NCBI GenBank assembly: GCA_028565635.1
Contig: JAOXYB010057778.1
Span: 1-10,968, forward strand
From: Phoronis ovalis
Taxonomy: Eukaryota; Phoronida; Phoronidae
DNA: 10,968 bases
Direction of reading: 5' to 3'
Of the stretch, positions 1 to 7,653 are shown piece after piece; position 1 is the stretch's first letter, and every line of letters begins with the position of its first letter. The position numbers and the translations under genes are program-made. The notes under the pieces are model-generated. The model saw nothing but the letters and a program-made list of their open reading frames with translations, was not told the DNA's origin and made no database searches.

Positions 1-648
1 AACCATGATTTAGTACCATGAGCTTCACTCACATAAGTATATGTGTCATGGTGAAGAATATCTTTGTCAGATATAATATTGTATCCATTATCCTCACAAA
101 AATCGGATAATTCCATACCCAGTACAGAGTCAGATCTAGCATTCAAGTTGCCAATAATCATAAAGTTAGGACTACCACAATCATCAATAATGTTGCAAAT
201 TTTGCCCAAGTAGTTGTTATATTCATCCATGTTCTAACTTCTATATATAGCTCACGGCTATATCTGTAGGCATGTATACATTTAAAATGAATAGATTGTA
301 ATCAGGCGTTGTAACTGTGATGGCAAGCAGTTGACTGTCCCTGTAATTGTGTGTACGGACAAAATGTCGACTAATAGATCTTCGCCATAAAATGGAGAGG
401 CCACCATATGGGCGTCCAGTTATAATAGACACACTGGGATCCATAGATGAAATGCTATAGGCTGTGAAATCCACATTTAAATTGTTATGTATATATATAT
501 ATATATATCAAAGTTGTCAGGAGTTAGCCAATATATAATTCCTGGATCAATACTATGTCATGAGAATTACAAAGTTCATTGATCTCAAATAAGATGATTT
601 GGCGGAACGACAGTTAAATGAAACAATACGGATATTATCAGTTTCCAT
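1..648 (-). mobile_element. Broken LINE (non-LTR retrotransposon) endonuclease domain, truncated by window edge
   Basis: Read on the - strand from an ATG at 648, this encodes an endonuclease/exonuclease/phosphatase (APE-type) domain of the kind that nicks target DNA for LINE insertion. Visible family motifs in order are IRIVSFNCRS, HDIVLIQE (with the metal-binding Glu), GRPYGGLSILWR, LNVYMPTD, IIGNLNARSD and DTYTYVSEAHGT, running off the left edge. It is dead. A stop in the first frame lies at 524-526, the frame changes again in the TA repeat at 490-508, and a stop at 241-243 is followed by another frame shift. The usual GDFN motif reads GNLN, so the conserved Asp is Asn (codon 147-149). The upstream frame stays open to a stop near 742-744, so the element's 5' limit is uncertain. 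It sits antisense in the intron before the first visible exon of the lipid gene. The reverse transcriptase would lie left of the window. The LINE clade is not resolved. Confidence 0.85.
490..508. repeat. (TA)n microsatellite inside the LINE remnant
   Basis: A run of alternating T and A, 19 bases long, lies inside the decayed endonuclease. The reading frames on its two sides differ, so its expansion or contraction accounts for one of the frame breaks. Confidence 0.9.
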
Positions 649-745
649 AATTGGTACTGATTTACAAACTCTGTAGAAATTGTTAAAAAATTGAGAAAAC
701 TCTTGGATACTATTAATTAAGTGACTGTGATATTTTTGTTTTTAG

Positions 746-842
746 ATGGAGAAATTACATAGTCCGTGGAATATTTTCACTTCTGATGATTGGTGGATTC
801 TTTTTCTTAATCTATATTGGACCACTGGCCTTGGTACTACTT
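746..842 (+). CDS. CDS1/2: CDS exon a (first visible): start of membrane domain
   Basis: The acceptor is ...gtttttag at 745 and the donor gtaagt starts at 843. Base 746 completes a codon begun in an upstream exon (AG|A, Arg, would fit the family), then 32 codons follow starting [25 protein letters not shown] is the first transmembrane span. The exon ends in phase 0. The ATG at 746-748 is out of frame with the conserved reading and is not the start. Confidence 0.95.
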
Positions 843-3800
843 GTAAGTAATATTATACATAACAGGTCAAGCACAATTGTATCCAATTTCAACTTCAGTG
901 AGATTTGTCCTGTACGTTTCATTGGAATGTGTTTTAATTTATTACTGAGTGTAGCTATACTTATTGTGTCTGTTTTTGTTTGAAATAGAATATACCCATC
1001 AAGTGCCAACCAACCAAATGTAAGAATGGACAACTTGTATTATTAAATGTTTAATTCCTTATTAATAATTAGCATTATGAAAGCCAAATGCTAGATGTCA
1101 ATGATTGCACAAAAACCAAAACTAAGGTATATATCTCCTTATTTTTGTTATTTCTAGATCATGAGCTTGCAGTTCAAGTGTTTCCATGAGATTATAAACA
1201 TCGGCTACATTGTTTACAAATCACACGATCTGCCTTGGTTCAGAACATTAAGTTGGTACTTCCTGCTAGCTTCAAATTATTTTCTCTGTGGAGAAAGTAT
1301 GATTGATTACTTTGGAATTCTGCTTAATCGAACAGTAAGTATTTTTGTATCACACTCACAATAACTACGAGGGAGGTTCCAGTACAATAGGGTGACCATT
1401 TTCCAAATTAATCTCTGACATTTCTTCCCAAAATGTGGCACTTTCATTAATTATTGTGTCATCGCCAAAGAAAGATAACAAAACAATGCTACCTAAAACA
1501 TGGGCATCTTAAAAAGCAGCTTATTTAAAAAACAGGAGTTTATGGGTGAAAAACAGTGTAATATTACACAAAATATAAAGACAAGACATTTATATTTTTG
1601 GTTAGCAAAAAAAAAGGTAATACAAAAAATACATGTTGATACATAGATAGAGACACAGGTATCAAATAAATGGTCAGATATATACACATTTTTTACAATC
1701 AGTTACAGTTGCAATGTACTGAAAAAGGCATCTCAACTGTATAAAAGAAAATCAGGGTCGAAAACTTTCAGGAATAGCTTAGTAATGTAAGTTCATGATA
1801 TTAAAAAGTATACAACCCCATCCTGTTTCATCCAAAAAATTGTTATTTGCAGATCGGTAAAATATAAATAAATGAGAATAGCATGACAGCATAAGCTAGA
1901 AGAATACTCGCAAGTAAGCACAAATAAACACAGGAAATAACTATAATGATATTTTAAAAAAATAAAATGTGACATTGATAATGAAACTTAAATTACAAAA
2001 GTTTTTGTTCATTTTAAAGAATTGAATTAACTTTATTTCAAAAAGAATAAATTCATCTTAGTATTTTTAAAGTTATGGTCACTTTGCTTCCCCATTATGT
2101 GTTAATATGGGTTAATATGGGAAAATGGACTGCCTATTTGGTCCCGGGGGGTCACTCAGGTTTTTTACTACAGTGATGTGCCGCGGAACCCAATCCAAAA
2201 TTTTAGCTTGTGGTAGCAAACCCAATCCAAATTTTAGGGTAGCAATCCAAATTTTGTGAAATATAAGGGTAGCAATCCAAAATTTTAAAATATTTGAGTA
2301 GCAATCCATTTTTACGCAAACTGACTGATACAAAACAAATTCTAAAATTTATTTATGGATACAAACCTAAAATTAATCTAAATTATTTGCTGTAAGCAGT
2401 GAGTAGTAATCCAAATTTTTTAATAGCTTTATGGGGCAATCAAAAAATTCAGTACAGTAAGAAGTATACAATCCAAATCTAAAATTTTCAACTGGGCTGC
2501 ACACCCCCACCAAAAAATCACTTGAGTATCCCCCCCCCCCGGATATTTGGTGCCTCACATAAATTACATCTCTCATGTAACAGTTTCTCTGAATCGCATA
2601 ACTGCATGCCTTTCTTTAGGGTTTTAGTCAATAATGGTTGTTTGCCGAGCTTACCTTTTATCTGAAAATAAATTTTTGTTCAGACACCCAATATTTGATA
2701 TTTCCTGATTATATCTCGTAACATTTGATATATGTGCTTCTAAACAATGACTGCACATCAATGTAGAAATGTTGCATATGCCTAGGACATTTTGTGACCA
2801 CTTTTCAAAAAAAAACCAGTTGAAACCGGCTCCCGTCTGCACTTTATCCACATCTTGTTTTAAAATGTGTTTAGCAATTATATATATTAGTTGCAAATCA
2901 GTTTTTTTGTAATTTGCTTTGAAAAATTTAGGCTTCTGTTTTAATTTTTGTTGTGTCACTGTTTAACCTATAATTGTAATTTTTAATTTTAGGAATTTAT
3001 GCAGCCTTTTGTTACCTATCATAGATTTATTTCATTTGGTCTATACATTTTTGGCTTTGTGGGATTTGTTGTGAGTCTTGTGAAGAAACACTATCTTCAA
3101 CAGTTTACTCTGGTAAGTTTGATTAGTACCTTATTTCTGCTTTCATATCGCCTGTTCATGACTATTGAATATGTCTTTGATGTAACAAAATGACAATTTC
3201 CAAAGTCATTTCTAAAAAGTAGCCTCAAAGTCAGGAGCAATTTGAAAACAATCCAAAGGCAGTCAAATATACTCCTATGTTTGTTAAATCTGAAATCATT
3301 ATAAAACGTAATTTGTTAGGTAGGTTGCTTAAATAATGTATTCTTTGGATTCAGTGCATCTTGTTTTCCATTAAAAATGAGCAAGCAAGCAAGCTGTATA
3401 TATCTTTCTCCTATTTTATTGTAGTTTGGCTGGACCCATGTTACACTGTTGATTGTTATTGTACAGTCACAATTCATTGTGAGAAATGTTTTTGAAGGAA
3501 CAATCTGGTTTGTATATTATGTTTATTTTCTAATTTGAATATTTGTTTTCTAATTTGAATAGTATACATTTGTGATAGCTAGTAATTAAAGATAAAAATT
3601 GCAGTCTGTGTATGGGAACTGACAAATGATACTCCTTGGTATAATCAGACCAATATTTGGGTCACATATATTGCTTAACTATAACACTCCCGTTGGTTTA
3701 CTGATTTCACATAAATATGGGTACTATCCCTATTTAGGTGTATCACTAAAGCAACAGGAGCATTTGTTATAATTAGGCAATATATATGACCGATTATTGG

Positions 3801-6800
3801 ACAGGTCTGATTATACCAAGGAGTACCATTCATCAGTTCCTGTGCATAGATTGCCATTTTTATCGTTACATAAATACTAACCTGAGATATGTGCTTTTTA
3901 ATCTTTTTTTACTGGATCAACATGAGTTTATGATTTTCACATGCAGCTTAGCTGGTTAGAAGTGGTTAACTTAGTATGTGATTTTATTCATATTCATTGA
4001 TACTAAATTGTAATATGCTGTGTAAGCTAAACAAAGAATCACACAAACCTTTTGTTGTCAGCATGACATTTTCATCAGCACTGGTGATCGTGTTGTGTTC
4101 AAGTTCTAGATTTACTTAGTTTTACGTAATATCCATAGTAGACTAAACTTTGATATCATATTATTCACCTTATACCGAAGATGAATGAATAGTTATTTTC
4201 TTTTATTGTATGTACTAGGTTTTTCATGTCAACGTCTTTGATCATCTGTAATGATATTTTTGCATACATTTTTGGGTTCTTCTTTGGTAAGACACCTTTG
4301 ATCAAATTATCACCAAAGAAGACATGGGAAGGATTCATAGGTGGAGCGGTCGCTACAATCATATTTGGATTTATTGTAAGAAAACTCACATTTCTTAAAT
4401 TGTGTTCCATTTGTGTTTCATTGCATATTTTGAAAGATGCCTTACATTAAAATTTGTTTATATTCTTTGAATACTTCGCCATATTTTGAGTACAGTATAC
4501 AGCTAGTACGACTGAACCCATACATACATCATGTAAATAGACCCGTTAGACCTCAGTGTTAAAAAGTGCAGTCACATCAAATATTCAACTTCTAGTGGGC
4601 TGTATAAAAGTTTTCAAGATTTGCTAACTAAAGGCTATTGGAGGGGTCAACTGCTTAAAGGGCATTGAATGTAGATAATGTTAAAAATGTATTAAATGGT
4701 ATTTTCTAATCTTTCAGTCATCTTCAGTTTTGGTGCAATATGATACATTTGTCTGTCCTATATCTTACCTAGAAGAAGATTGTATTCGCCATCCTGTATT
4801 TATACTTACTGAGTACAGTTTACCAAAATTCCTTGTCAGCATCTTCAGTTTAGTAAGTAGTAATTATAATTAGCAAACTTTACATGTCCACCTTCTTGCT
4901 ATAATTGCTGCATACATTTTACAAATCGCTGTTAAACTTAATGTGAGGCAGACAATGCAAAATTATTAATAACTCTTTTGTGCATTATCTAATAGACTGA
5001 ATGTTCTTTTGTTTCAGTGAACTTGTAAAAAAAATTGCACGGAAAACATAAATGAAAACTCAAATTGTTGGTTATAACTAAAAATACGAAAGAAACTAGA
5101 CAACGTCCTGTAGAGTTGCACAGTGACCCAGTATATGGCTTCCAAAAACAACCATCGTCCATGCCACTTGACAATTTCATCTCCTGAAGTCGCTGGCCAT
5201 TTCAATCCAAATTTCATTCTCTACTAGTAGTTTCTAGAGTTATCAAAAGGTTTTTTGATGTGGCACCTATTTTGGATTGAAGATGGCCATAAATCTTTTT
5301 ACTACAAATTTCATCTCAACAACCCAGCAAACATTTTAATCCAAGTTTTGTTGAAGTTGATCATTACGTTATCAAAGAATATGTTTTCATGTGGCAGGTA
5401 TTTTCAAATCGAAGGTTGCCACCAGATTTTTCACTTTAAAATTTCATCCCCAGAACCTAGCAAAATTTTAATCTAAGCTTTGTTGAAATTGGTCAGTCCA
5501 GTACTTTCCAAATTATCAAAGAATGAGGGGGAGTAGGGGGTACTCCCCAAGGTACAATGCTCGCACTTAAAAATCGGCAATGCTCGCTGCTCGCACTTAA
5601 CAAGAAAAATTGACAACCAAAAAAAAGAAAAACGGTCGCCAAAACAAAATAGTACACTAAATTAAAAAAATATGCAAAATAATGTTCGCTGCTCGCACTT
5701 AACAGACCAAATGCTCGCGATACCCCCCCCCCCCTACAGCCCCCAAGAATATGTGTTTGACATGGCCGCCATTTTGGAGTAAAGATGGCACTTTCAGGTC
5801 CATAATTAAGAACATTTCCTCATGGTTTCATTTAAATCTGACCAGTACTTTTTGAGAAAAACTGCGGACAAAATTTCGTGAATAAAAGAAAAAGAACCGA
5901 TACAACAACTATATGCTTTGGATTCCAACTTGTGGTTGGAAGCCATAATAAACTGTCAGTTGACCCTCAAATGTATGTTTAATGTGCTTCCCATTAGCTC
6001 CATGACTTGACACCTTTTTTATGTGTGAACTAAGTATGTTTAACATTACCCATGCTGTTTGATATAGGATTGTCATGCTGTTATTACAGATTGGCATTAA
6101 ATGGCACACAATGTGGCTTTACCCATTTGTTTTGCAAACATTCTGGTTCTCATTGTTTGCATCCATCCTTGGACCCTTTGGAGGTTTCTTTGCCAGTGGA
6201 TTTAAAAGAGCATTTAAAATAAAGGTAATTATGCAATCACATTGCTGCATTATTTTGAGTTTTAATTTCAAAGTTCCTGGATTTGGTTAAGACATTAGGT
6301 ATACAATTCAGGCGCAGATACAGAGTAAAGTTGTGACCATTTTCTAAATTAGTGTCGCTTCTTTCCACCAAGTCATCACCATTTAGAAATAGCAATTTGA
6401 TGACCTAAACACGCCTATATGTAACAAACTAGGTCCTTACCGGTGTTTGATATTTGCATACTGGTACTGGTTTATTAACTATTTAATTTTATGTTAAGAC
6501 CCATCGACAAAACCTCAGCTTTATTGTTTAAATTACATATTTGACACGTTTGTATTTATTATTTTCTTTTGAAAACAAATATTTTCAGTTTTTTGTAAAT
6601 TGTGAAAATTGAAAAATTCGATTTAAGAAAACTTAAATAATAATTTTGAAACAAGGATTTTGAGGGAAAATATTCAGTTTGCAAATTTCTAATCATCACA
6701 TATATTACCCCTATCTCATCTATATTAAATCATAAAATTTTTCTCAGATCTGCAAAATGTATATCTAACTAGAGTCACATGACAGCATAAGCTATAAGAA

Positions 6801-7652
6801 CCGTTTATTTCTTACTTCAGGGAAACTGCATTCCCTATTTTAGAGAAGCTAAGACAGAGTAGTAGTTTTAGTGTTGGAAGCTGAGCCTAATTCCAGGGTT
6901 TTGATTTTTATCAGAAAATAAATTTTCGCTCGCTCCGTATTTTTAAATTTGTTATTTCTATGTCATTTTCCATTTTTATAACATTTGAGATATTTGTTTT
7001 TAAAAAATAACAGCCATGTCATGTTATGCTATGTTATAACATAATAATATAATGTTTGAATCATCTGTAAGATACATTTGGGTTTATTTTAGAAACCTGA
7101 TTTTCATAAGGTCTTCATGGAATGTTTTCTCCCAGAAATGTTGTGACCGTGTTCTAGAAAACGGTGGAAACCCCCTTGTATCCGCACCTGCAATTTGTGT
7201 AGCATATGATTTAGAAGCTTGTTCCATTTGTGTATTTTTTTAGGATTTTGGTGATACAATACCTGGACATGGTGGTTTAATGGACAGATTTGATTGTCAG
7301 CTTTTAATGGGAGTTTTTACTAATATTTACATCAGTACTTTCATCAAGTAAGTGTAATGTATTAGATAAAAATGTTACTGTGATTTCTAATGGTAACTAA
7401 ATGTGAACAACATTATTTTTATTATTTTTGCACATAATGACCATGTTGTGATAGAACTGTAACTATTTACACATTAATAAAAAATAGCTATTGTTAGTAT
7501 ATTATCTGATTAATATGAAAAATTTACTCATTCATAGGACAAATCCACAGCGACTGCTCAATGGTGTTCTTGCACTAAGGCCAGAAGAACAACTTGAATT
7601 TTTCAACAAACTCAGAGATAAACTCTTTAGTACTGGTGTACTTGGACAATAA
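746..7652 (+). CDS. CDS1/2: CDP-diacylglycerol synthase (phosphatidate cytidylyltransferase), nine exons, 5' partial
   Basis: The enzyme makes CDP-diacylglycerol and pyrophosphate from phosphatidic acid and CTP, feeding synthesis of phosphatidylinositol and the phosphatidylglycerol/cardiolipin branch; animal members are multipass ER membrane proteins. Joining 746-842, 1158-1334, 2993-3112, 3425-3507, 4219-4375, 4718-4852, 6090-6224, 7244-7347 and 7538-7652 gives 373 complete residues in one frame, numbered here from Trp at 747. Landmarks are a first membrane span at about 9-32, KCFHEI at 39-44, [12 protein letters not shown] at 58-69, [10 protein letters not shown] at 100-109, SLVKKHY at 119-125, FGWTHVTLL at 132-140, CND at 169-171, and a [20 protein letters not shown] block ending at 201. 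The PROSITE-type family signature spans 292-318 (SxFKR, KD, PGHGG, DRFD) with every required position present. About 60-70 N-terminal residues, normally the poorly conserved cytosolic tail, are outside the window. The alignable length matches vertebrate CDS1/CDS2 from memory. Family assignment is very secure; CDS1 versus CDS2 cannot be assigned and may not apply in an invertebrate. Confidence 0.97.
843..1157 (+). other. Intron, 315 bp, no other content seen
   Basis: The intron has gtaagt/ctag boundaries and phase 0. The reading frame of the preceding exon stays open by chance to 983, which is read-through, not coding. Confidence 0.9.
1158..1334 (+). CDS. CDS1/2: CDS exon b
   Basis: The exon has 59 codons in phase 0, from [17 protein letters not shown] to YFGILLNRT. 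The acceptor is tttctag and the donor gtaagt at 1335. It carries the nearly invariant block [14 protein letters not shown] followed by NYFLCGES, matching the second membrane region of animal CDP-DAG synthases. Confidence 0.97.
1392..1904 (+). repeat. Dispersed repeat, copy 1, left part
   Basis: The segment starts GTGACCATTTTC and ends with a CATGACAGCATAAGCTA block. Both ends recur in the same order and orientation at about 6333-6800 in another intron of this gene. The two copies are diverged, with a large internal length difference. The family is unknown to me. Confidence 0.65.
2135..2551. mobile_element. Non-autonomous DNA element (401 bp) with 8-bp target site duplication
   Basis: TATTTGGT occurs at 2135-2142 and again at 2544-2551, directly flanking a 401-bp body (2143-2543). 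The body begins CCCGGGGGGTCACTCAGG and ends CTTGAGTATC, a run of 11 C, then GGA; these are imperfect inverted repeats reaching about 45 bp inward (TTTTTT tract, then GTG/GTGC motifs). It contains no transposase frame. An 8-bp duplication fits hAT- or P-type integration, but the ends do not identify the superfamily. The inside is built of degenerate AATCCAAATTTT repeats. Confidence 0.75.
2191..2486 (+). repeat. Degenerate AGCAATCCAAATTTT repeats inside the element
   Basis: About eight imperfect copies of an AATCCAAAATTTT motif, several preceded by GGGTAGC or GAGTAG, occur near 2191, 2223, 2241, 2271, 2299, 2404, 2436 and 2468. Spacing is irregular (roughly 20-30 bp in the first five), so this is a decayed tandem array. 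Confidence 0.75.
2655..2850 (+). repeat. Dispersed repeat, copy 1, right part
   Basis: TTTTATCTGAAAATAAATTTT, a TAACATTTGATATATGTG block, TTTTGTGACC and a GAAACCGGCTCC-type end appear here. The same series occurs at about 6905-7190 in the intron 6225-7243. It probably continues the repeat at 1392-1904, separated by the inserted element at 2143-2543. Confidence 0.65.
2993..3112 (+). CDS. CDS1/2: CDS exon c
   Basis: The exon has exactly 40 codons in phase 0. It contains [14 protein letters not shown], a membrane span, then [11 protein letters not shown], all strongly family-like. The acceptor is attttag before GAA; the donor gtaagt starts at 3113. Confidence 0.97.
3113..3424 (+). other. Intron, 312 bp, no other content seen
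   Basis: Boundaries are gtaagt and ttgtag in phase 0. The frame of the previous exon stays open to 3193 by chance. Confidence 0.9.
3425..3507 (+). CDS. CDS1/2: CDS exon d
   Basis: The exon reads [17 protein letters not shown]...FEGTI, then TG, the first two bases of a conserved Trp codon completed at 4219. The donor is the weak gtttgt at 3508. The nearby gtatat donor at 3512 would put the next exon out of frame into a stop, so 3507 is chosen. Confidence 0.95.
3521..3560. repeat. 20-bp tandem duplication
   Basis: Two adjacent 20-mers share TTTTCTAATTTGAAT and differ at two positions near their starts. Confidence 0.85.
3587..3868. mobile_element. Fold-back (palindromic) MITE, 278-bp body flanked by TA
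   Basis: The two halves of 3589-3866 are reverse complements nearly to the centre (about 3727). Matching blocks include GATAAAAAT, GGAACTGA, TACTCCTTGGTATAATCAGA (perfect), CATATATATTGC with small changes, and inner TATAACA, GTTG and TTTA pieces. Short gaps of 3-4 bp separate them. TA dinucleotides flank the ends (3587-3588 and 3867-3868), as expected for Tc1/mariner-type integration. No transposase is present. The transcript of this intron would form a long imperfect hairpin. Confidence 0.85.
4219..4375 (+). CDS. CDS1/2: CDS exon e: CTP_transf_1 core
   Basis: The first G completes Trp, then 52 codons follow from [14 protein letters not shown] to VATIIFGFI. It carries the CND motif and the [20 protein letters not shown] block, the most conserved internal segment of eukaryotic CDP-DAG synthases. 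The acceptor is tactag and the donor gtaaga at 4376. Confidence 0.98.
4376..4717 (+). other. Intron, 342 bp, no other content seen
   Basis: Boundaries are gtaaga and ctttcag in phase 0. No repeat or RNA gene was recognised. Confidence 0.88.
4718..4852 (+). CDS. CDS1/2: CDS exon f: divergent luminal loop region
   Basis: The exon has 45 codons in phase 0. FVCPISYLE corresponds to the family's FVCP(V/I)EY segment, and EYSLPKFL to its EYxLP segment; the rest is divergent and somewhat shorter than in vertebrates. A second AG 10 bp downstream (after tcttcag, 4727) would shift frame and hit a stop, so 4718 is the start. The donor is gtaagt at 4853. Confidence 0.93.
5242..5880 (+). repeat. Diverged tandem repeat, units of about 130-145 bp
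   Basis: Units begin ATCAAA at 5242, 5371 and 5515; the spacing is 129 and 144 bp. Shared blocks include ATTTCATC, AGCAAA, TTTTAATC, TTTGTTGAA and TTATCAAAGAATATG. The third unit is split by an insertion and resumes at 5751 with a GACATGGCCGCCATTTTGGA segment. A weaker, older unit seems to precede, from about 5125, sharing CAATTTCATC. The family is unrecognised. Confidence 0.75.
5519..5750. mobile_element. Nested non-autonomous element (220 bp) with AAGAAT target duplication
   Basis: AAGAAT at 5519-5524 and 5745-5750 brackets a 220-bp body (5525-5744). The body starts GAGGGGGAGTAGGGGG and ends in a C run, then CTACAGCCCCC, an imperfect inverted repeat. The duplication could be 8 bp with one change. 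Removing the body restores the neighbouring tandem unit, whose intact counterpart reads ATCAAAGAATATG at 5371, so the boundaries are well supported. The inside has three exact GCTCGCACTTAA copies (5559, 5589, 5691). There is no coding capacity. Confidence 0.85.
6090..6224 (+). CDS. CDS1/2: CDS exon g: first half of catalytic signature
   Basis: The exon has 45 codons in phase 0. A WLYPF segment is followed by a membrane span and [20 protein letters not shown], ending on Lys. The SGFKR start of the family signature is here. The acceptor is ttacag and the donor gtaatt at 6225. Confidence 0.98.
6225..7243 (+). other. Intron, 1019 bp, mostly dispersed repeat
   Basis: The donor is gtaatt and the acceptor tttttag. 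It splits the catalytic signature between adjacent Lys and Asp residues. Most of it (about 6333-7190) is a second copy of the repeat seen in the intron 1335-2992. Confidence 0.88.
6333..7190 (+). repeat. Dispersed repeat, copy 2 (composite, about 850 bp)
   Basis: The left part starts GTGACCATTTTCTAAATTA and reaches a CATGACAGCATAAGCTA block ending near 6800, both matched at 1392-1904. The right part starts TTTTATCAGAAAATAAATTTT near 6907 and has a TAACATTTGAGATAT block, TGTTGTGACC and AAACGGTGGAAACCCCC, matched at 2655-2850. Order and strand agree between the copies. A 14-bp perfect palindrome, TATGTTATAACATA, lies at 7030-7043. It abuts the final 50 bp before the acceptor at 7243. Confidence 0.65.
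7244..7347 (+). CDS. CDS1/2: CDS exon h: second half of catalytic signature
   Basis: The exon reads [19 protein letters not shown], completing the signature with KD, PGHGG and DRFD. In the bacterial homologue CdsA, acidic residues of this motif bind the catalytic metal ions. A membrane span follows ([15 protein letters not shown]). It ends AA, with the Lys codon completed by the G at 7538. The donor is gtaagt. Confidence 0.98.
7538..7652 (+). CDS. CDS1/2: CDS exon i: C-terminus and stop
   Basis: After G completes Lys, 37 codons follow: [20 protein letters not shown] through [11 protein letters not shown], then TAA at 7650-7652. LALRPEEQ matches the family's cytosolic C-terminal LxLxPxQQ region, and the end is at the expected length. 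The acceptor is ttcatag. Confidence 0.97.
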
Positions 7653-7653
7653 A
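7648..7653 (+). promoter_or_regulatory. AATAAA overlapping the stop codon
   Basis: The hexamer AATAAA includes the TAA stop. A GT-rich stretch (TTTAGTGTAGTG) lies about 30-40 bp downstream. A cleavage site here would leave almost no 3' UTR. Unproven. Confidence 0.35.

Larger units (their letters stand above)
1335..2992 (+). other. Intron, 1658 bp, filled with repeats
   Basis: Boundaries are gtaagt and ttttag. It holds a dispersed repeat (about 1392-1904 and 2655-2850) that is also present in the intron at 6225-7243, and a 401-bp inverted-end insertion at 2143-2543. Between 1905 and 2134 I see only AT-rich sequence. Confidence 0.9.
3508..4218 (+). other. Intron, 711 bp, with a fold-back element
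   Basis: The donor is gtttgt and the acceptor tactag. It contains a 20-bp tandem duplication at 3521-3560 and the palindromic element at 3589-3866. I see nothing definable in 3870-4218. Confidence 0.88.
4853..6089 (+). other. Intron, 1237 bp, with tandem repeat and nested insertion
   Basis: Boundaries are gtaagt and attacag. The central 5125-5880 is a diverged tandem repeat interrupted by the element at 5525-5744. I see nothing definable in 4853-5100 or 5890-6089. Confidence 0.88.

Noticed and set aside
786-983. Open frame starting with an ATG inside the first visible exon
   Set aside because: It is the true exon frame, but it runs past the gtaagt donor at 843. Residues after position 32 lose all similarity to the family.
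2112-2333. Antisense open frame with repeated WIATLKF-like segments
   Set aside because: The peptide repeats simply reflect the degenerate AATCCAAATTTT DNA repeats in a mobile element.
2651-2959. Antisense 102-codon open frame in an intron
   Set aside because: The longest single frame here, but it overlaps the dispersed repeat and AT-rich intron DNA and shows no domain.
3675-3857. Antisense open frame of 60 codons
   Set aside because: It lies wholly inside the fold-back element and has no recognisable protein features.
4165-4410. Antisense open frame over exon 4219-4375
   Set aside because: A shadow of the highly constrained sense codons; the sense frame encodes the conserved CDP-DAG synthase core.
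5255-5476. Open frame of 73 codons in an intron
   Set aside because: It falls on the tandem repeat and encodes nothing recognisable.
5559-5717. GCTCGCACTTAA copies considered as a CRISPR-like array
   Set aside because: The repeats are short, irregularly spaced, in a eukaryotic intron and within a transposon-like body.
7052-7243. Open frame leading up to the acceptor at 7243
   Set aside because: It overlaps the dispersed repeat that also occurs in another intron, and no family similarity appears before GAT at 7244.
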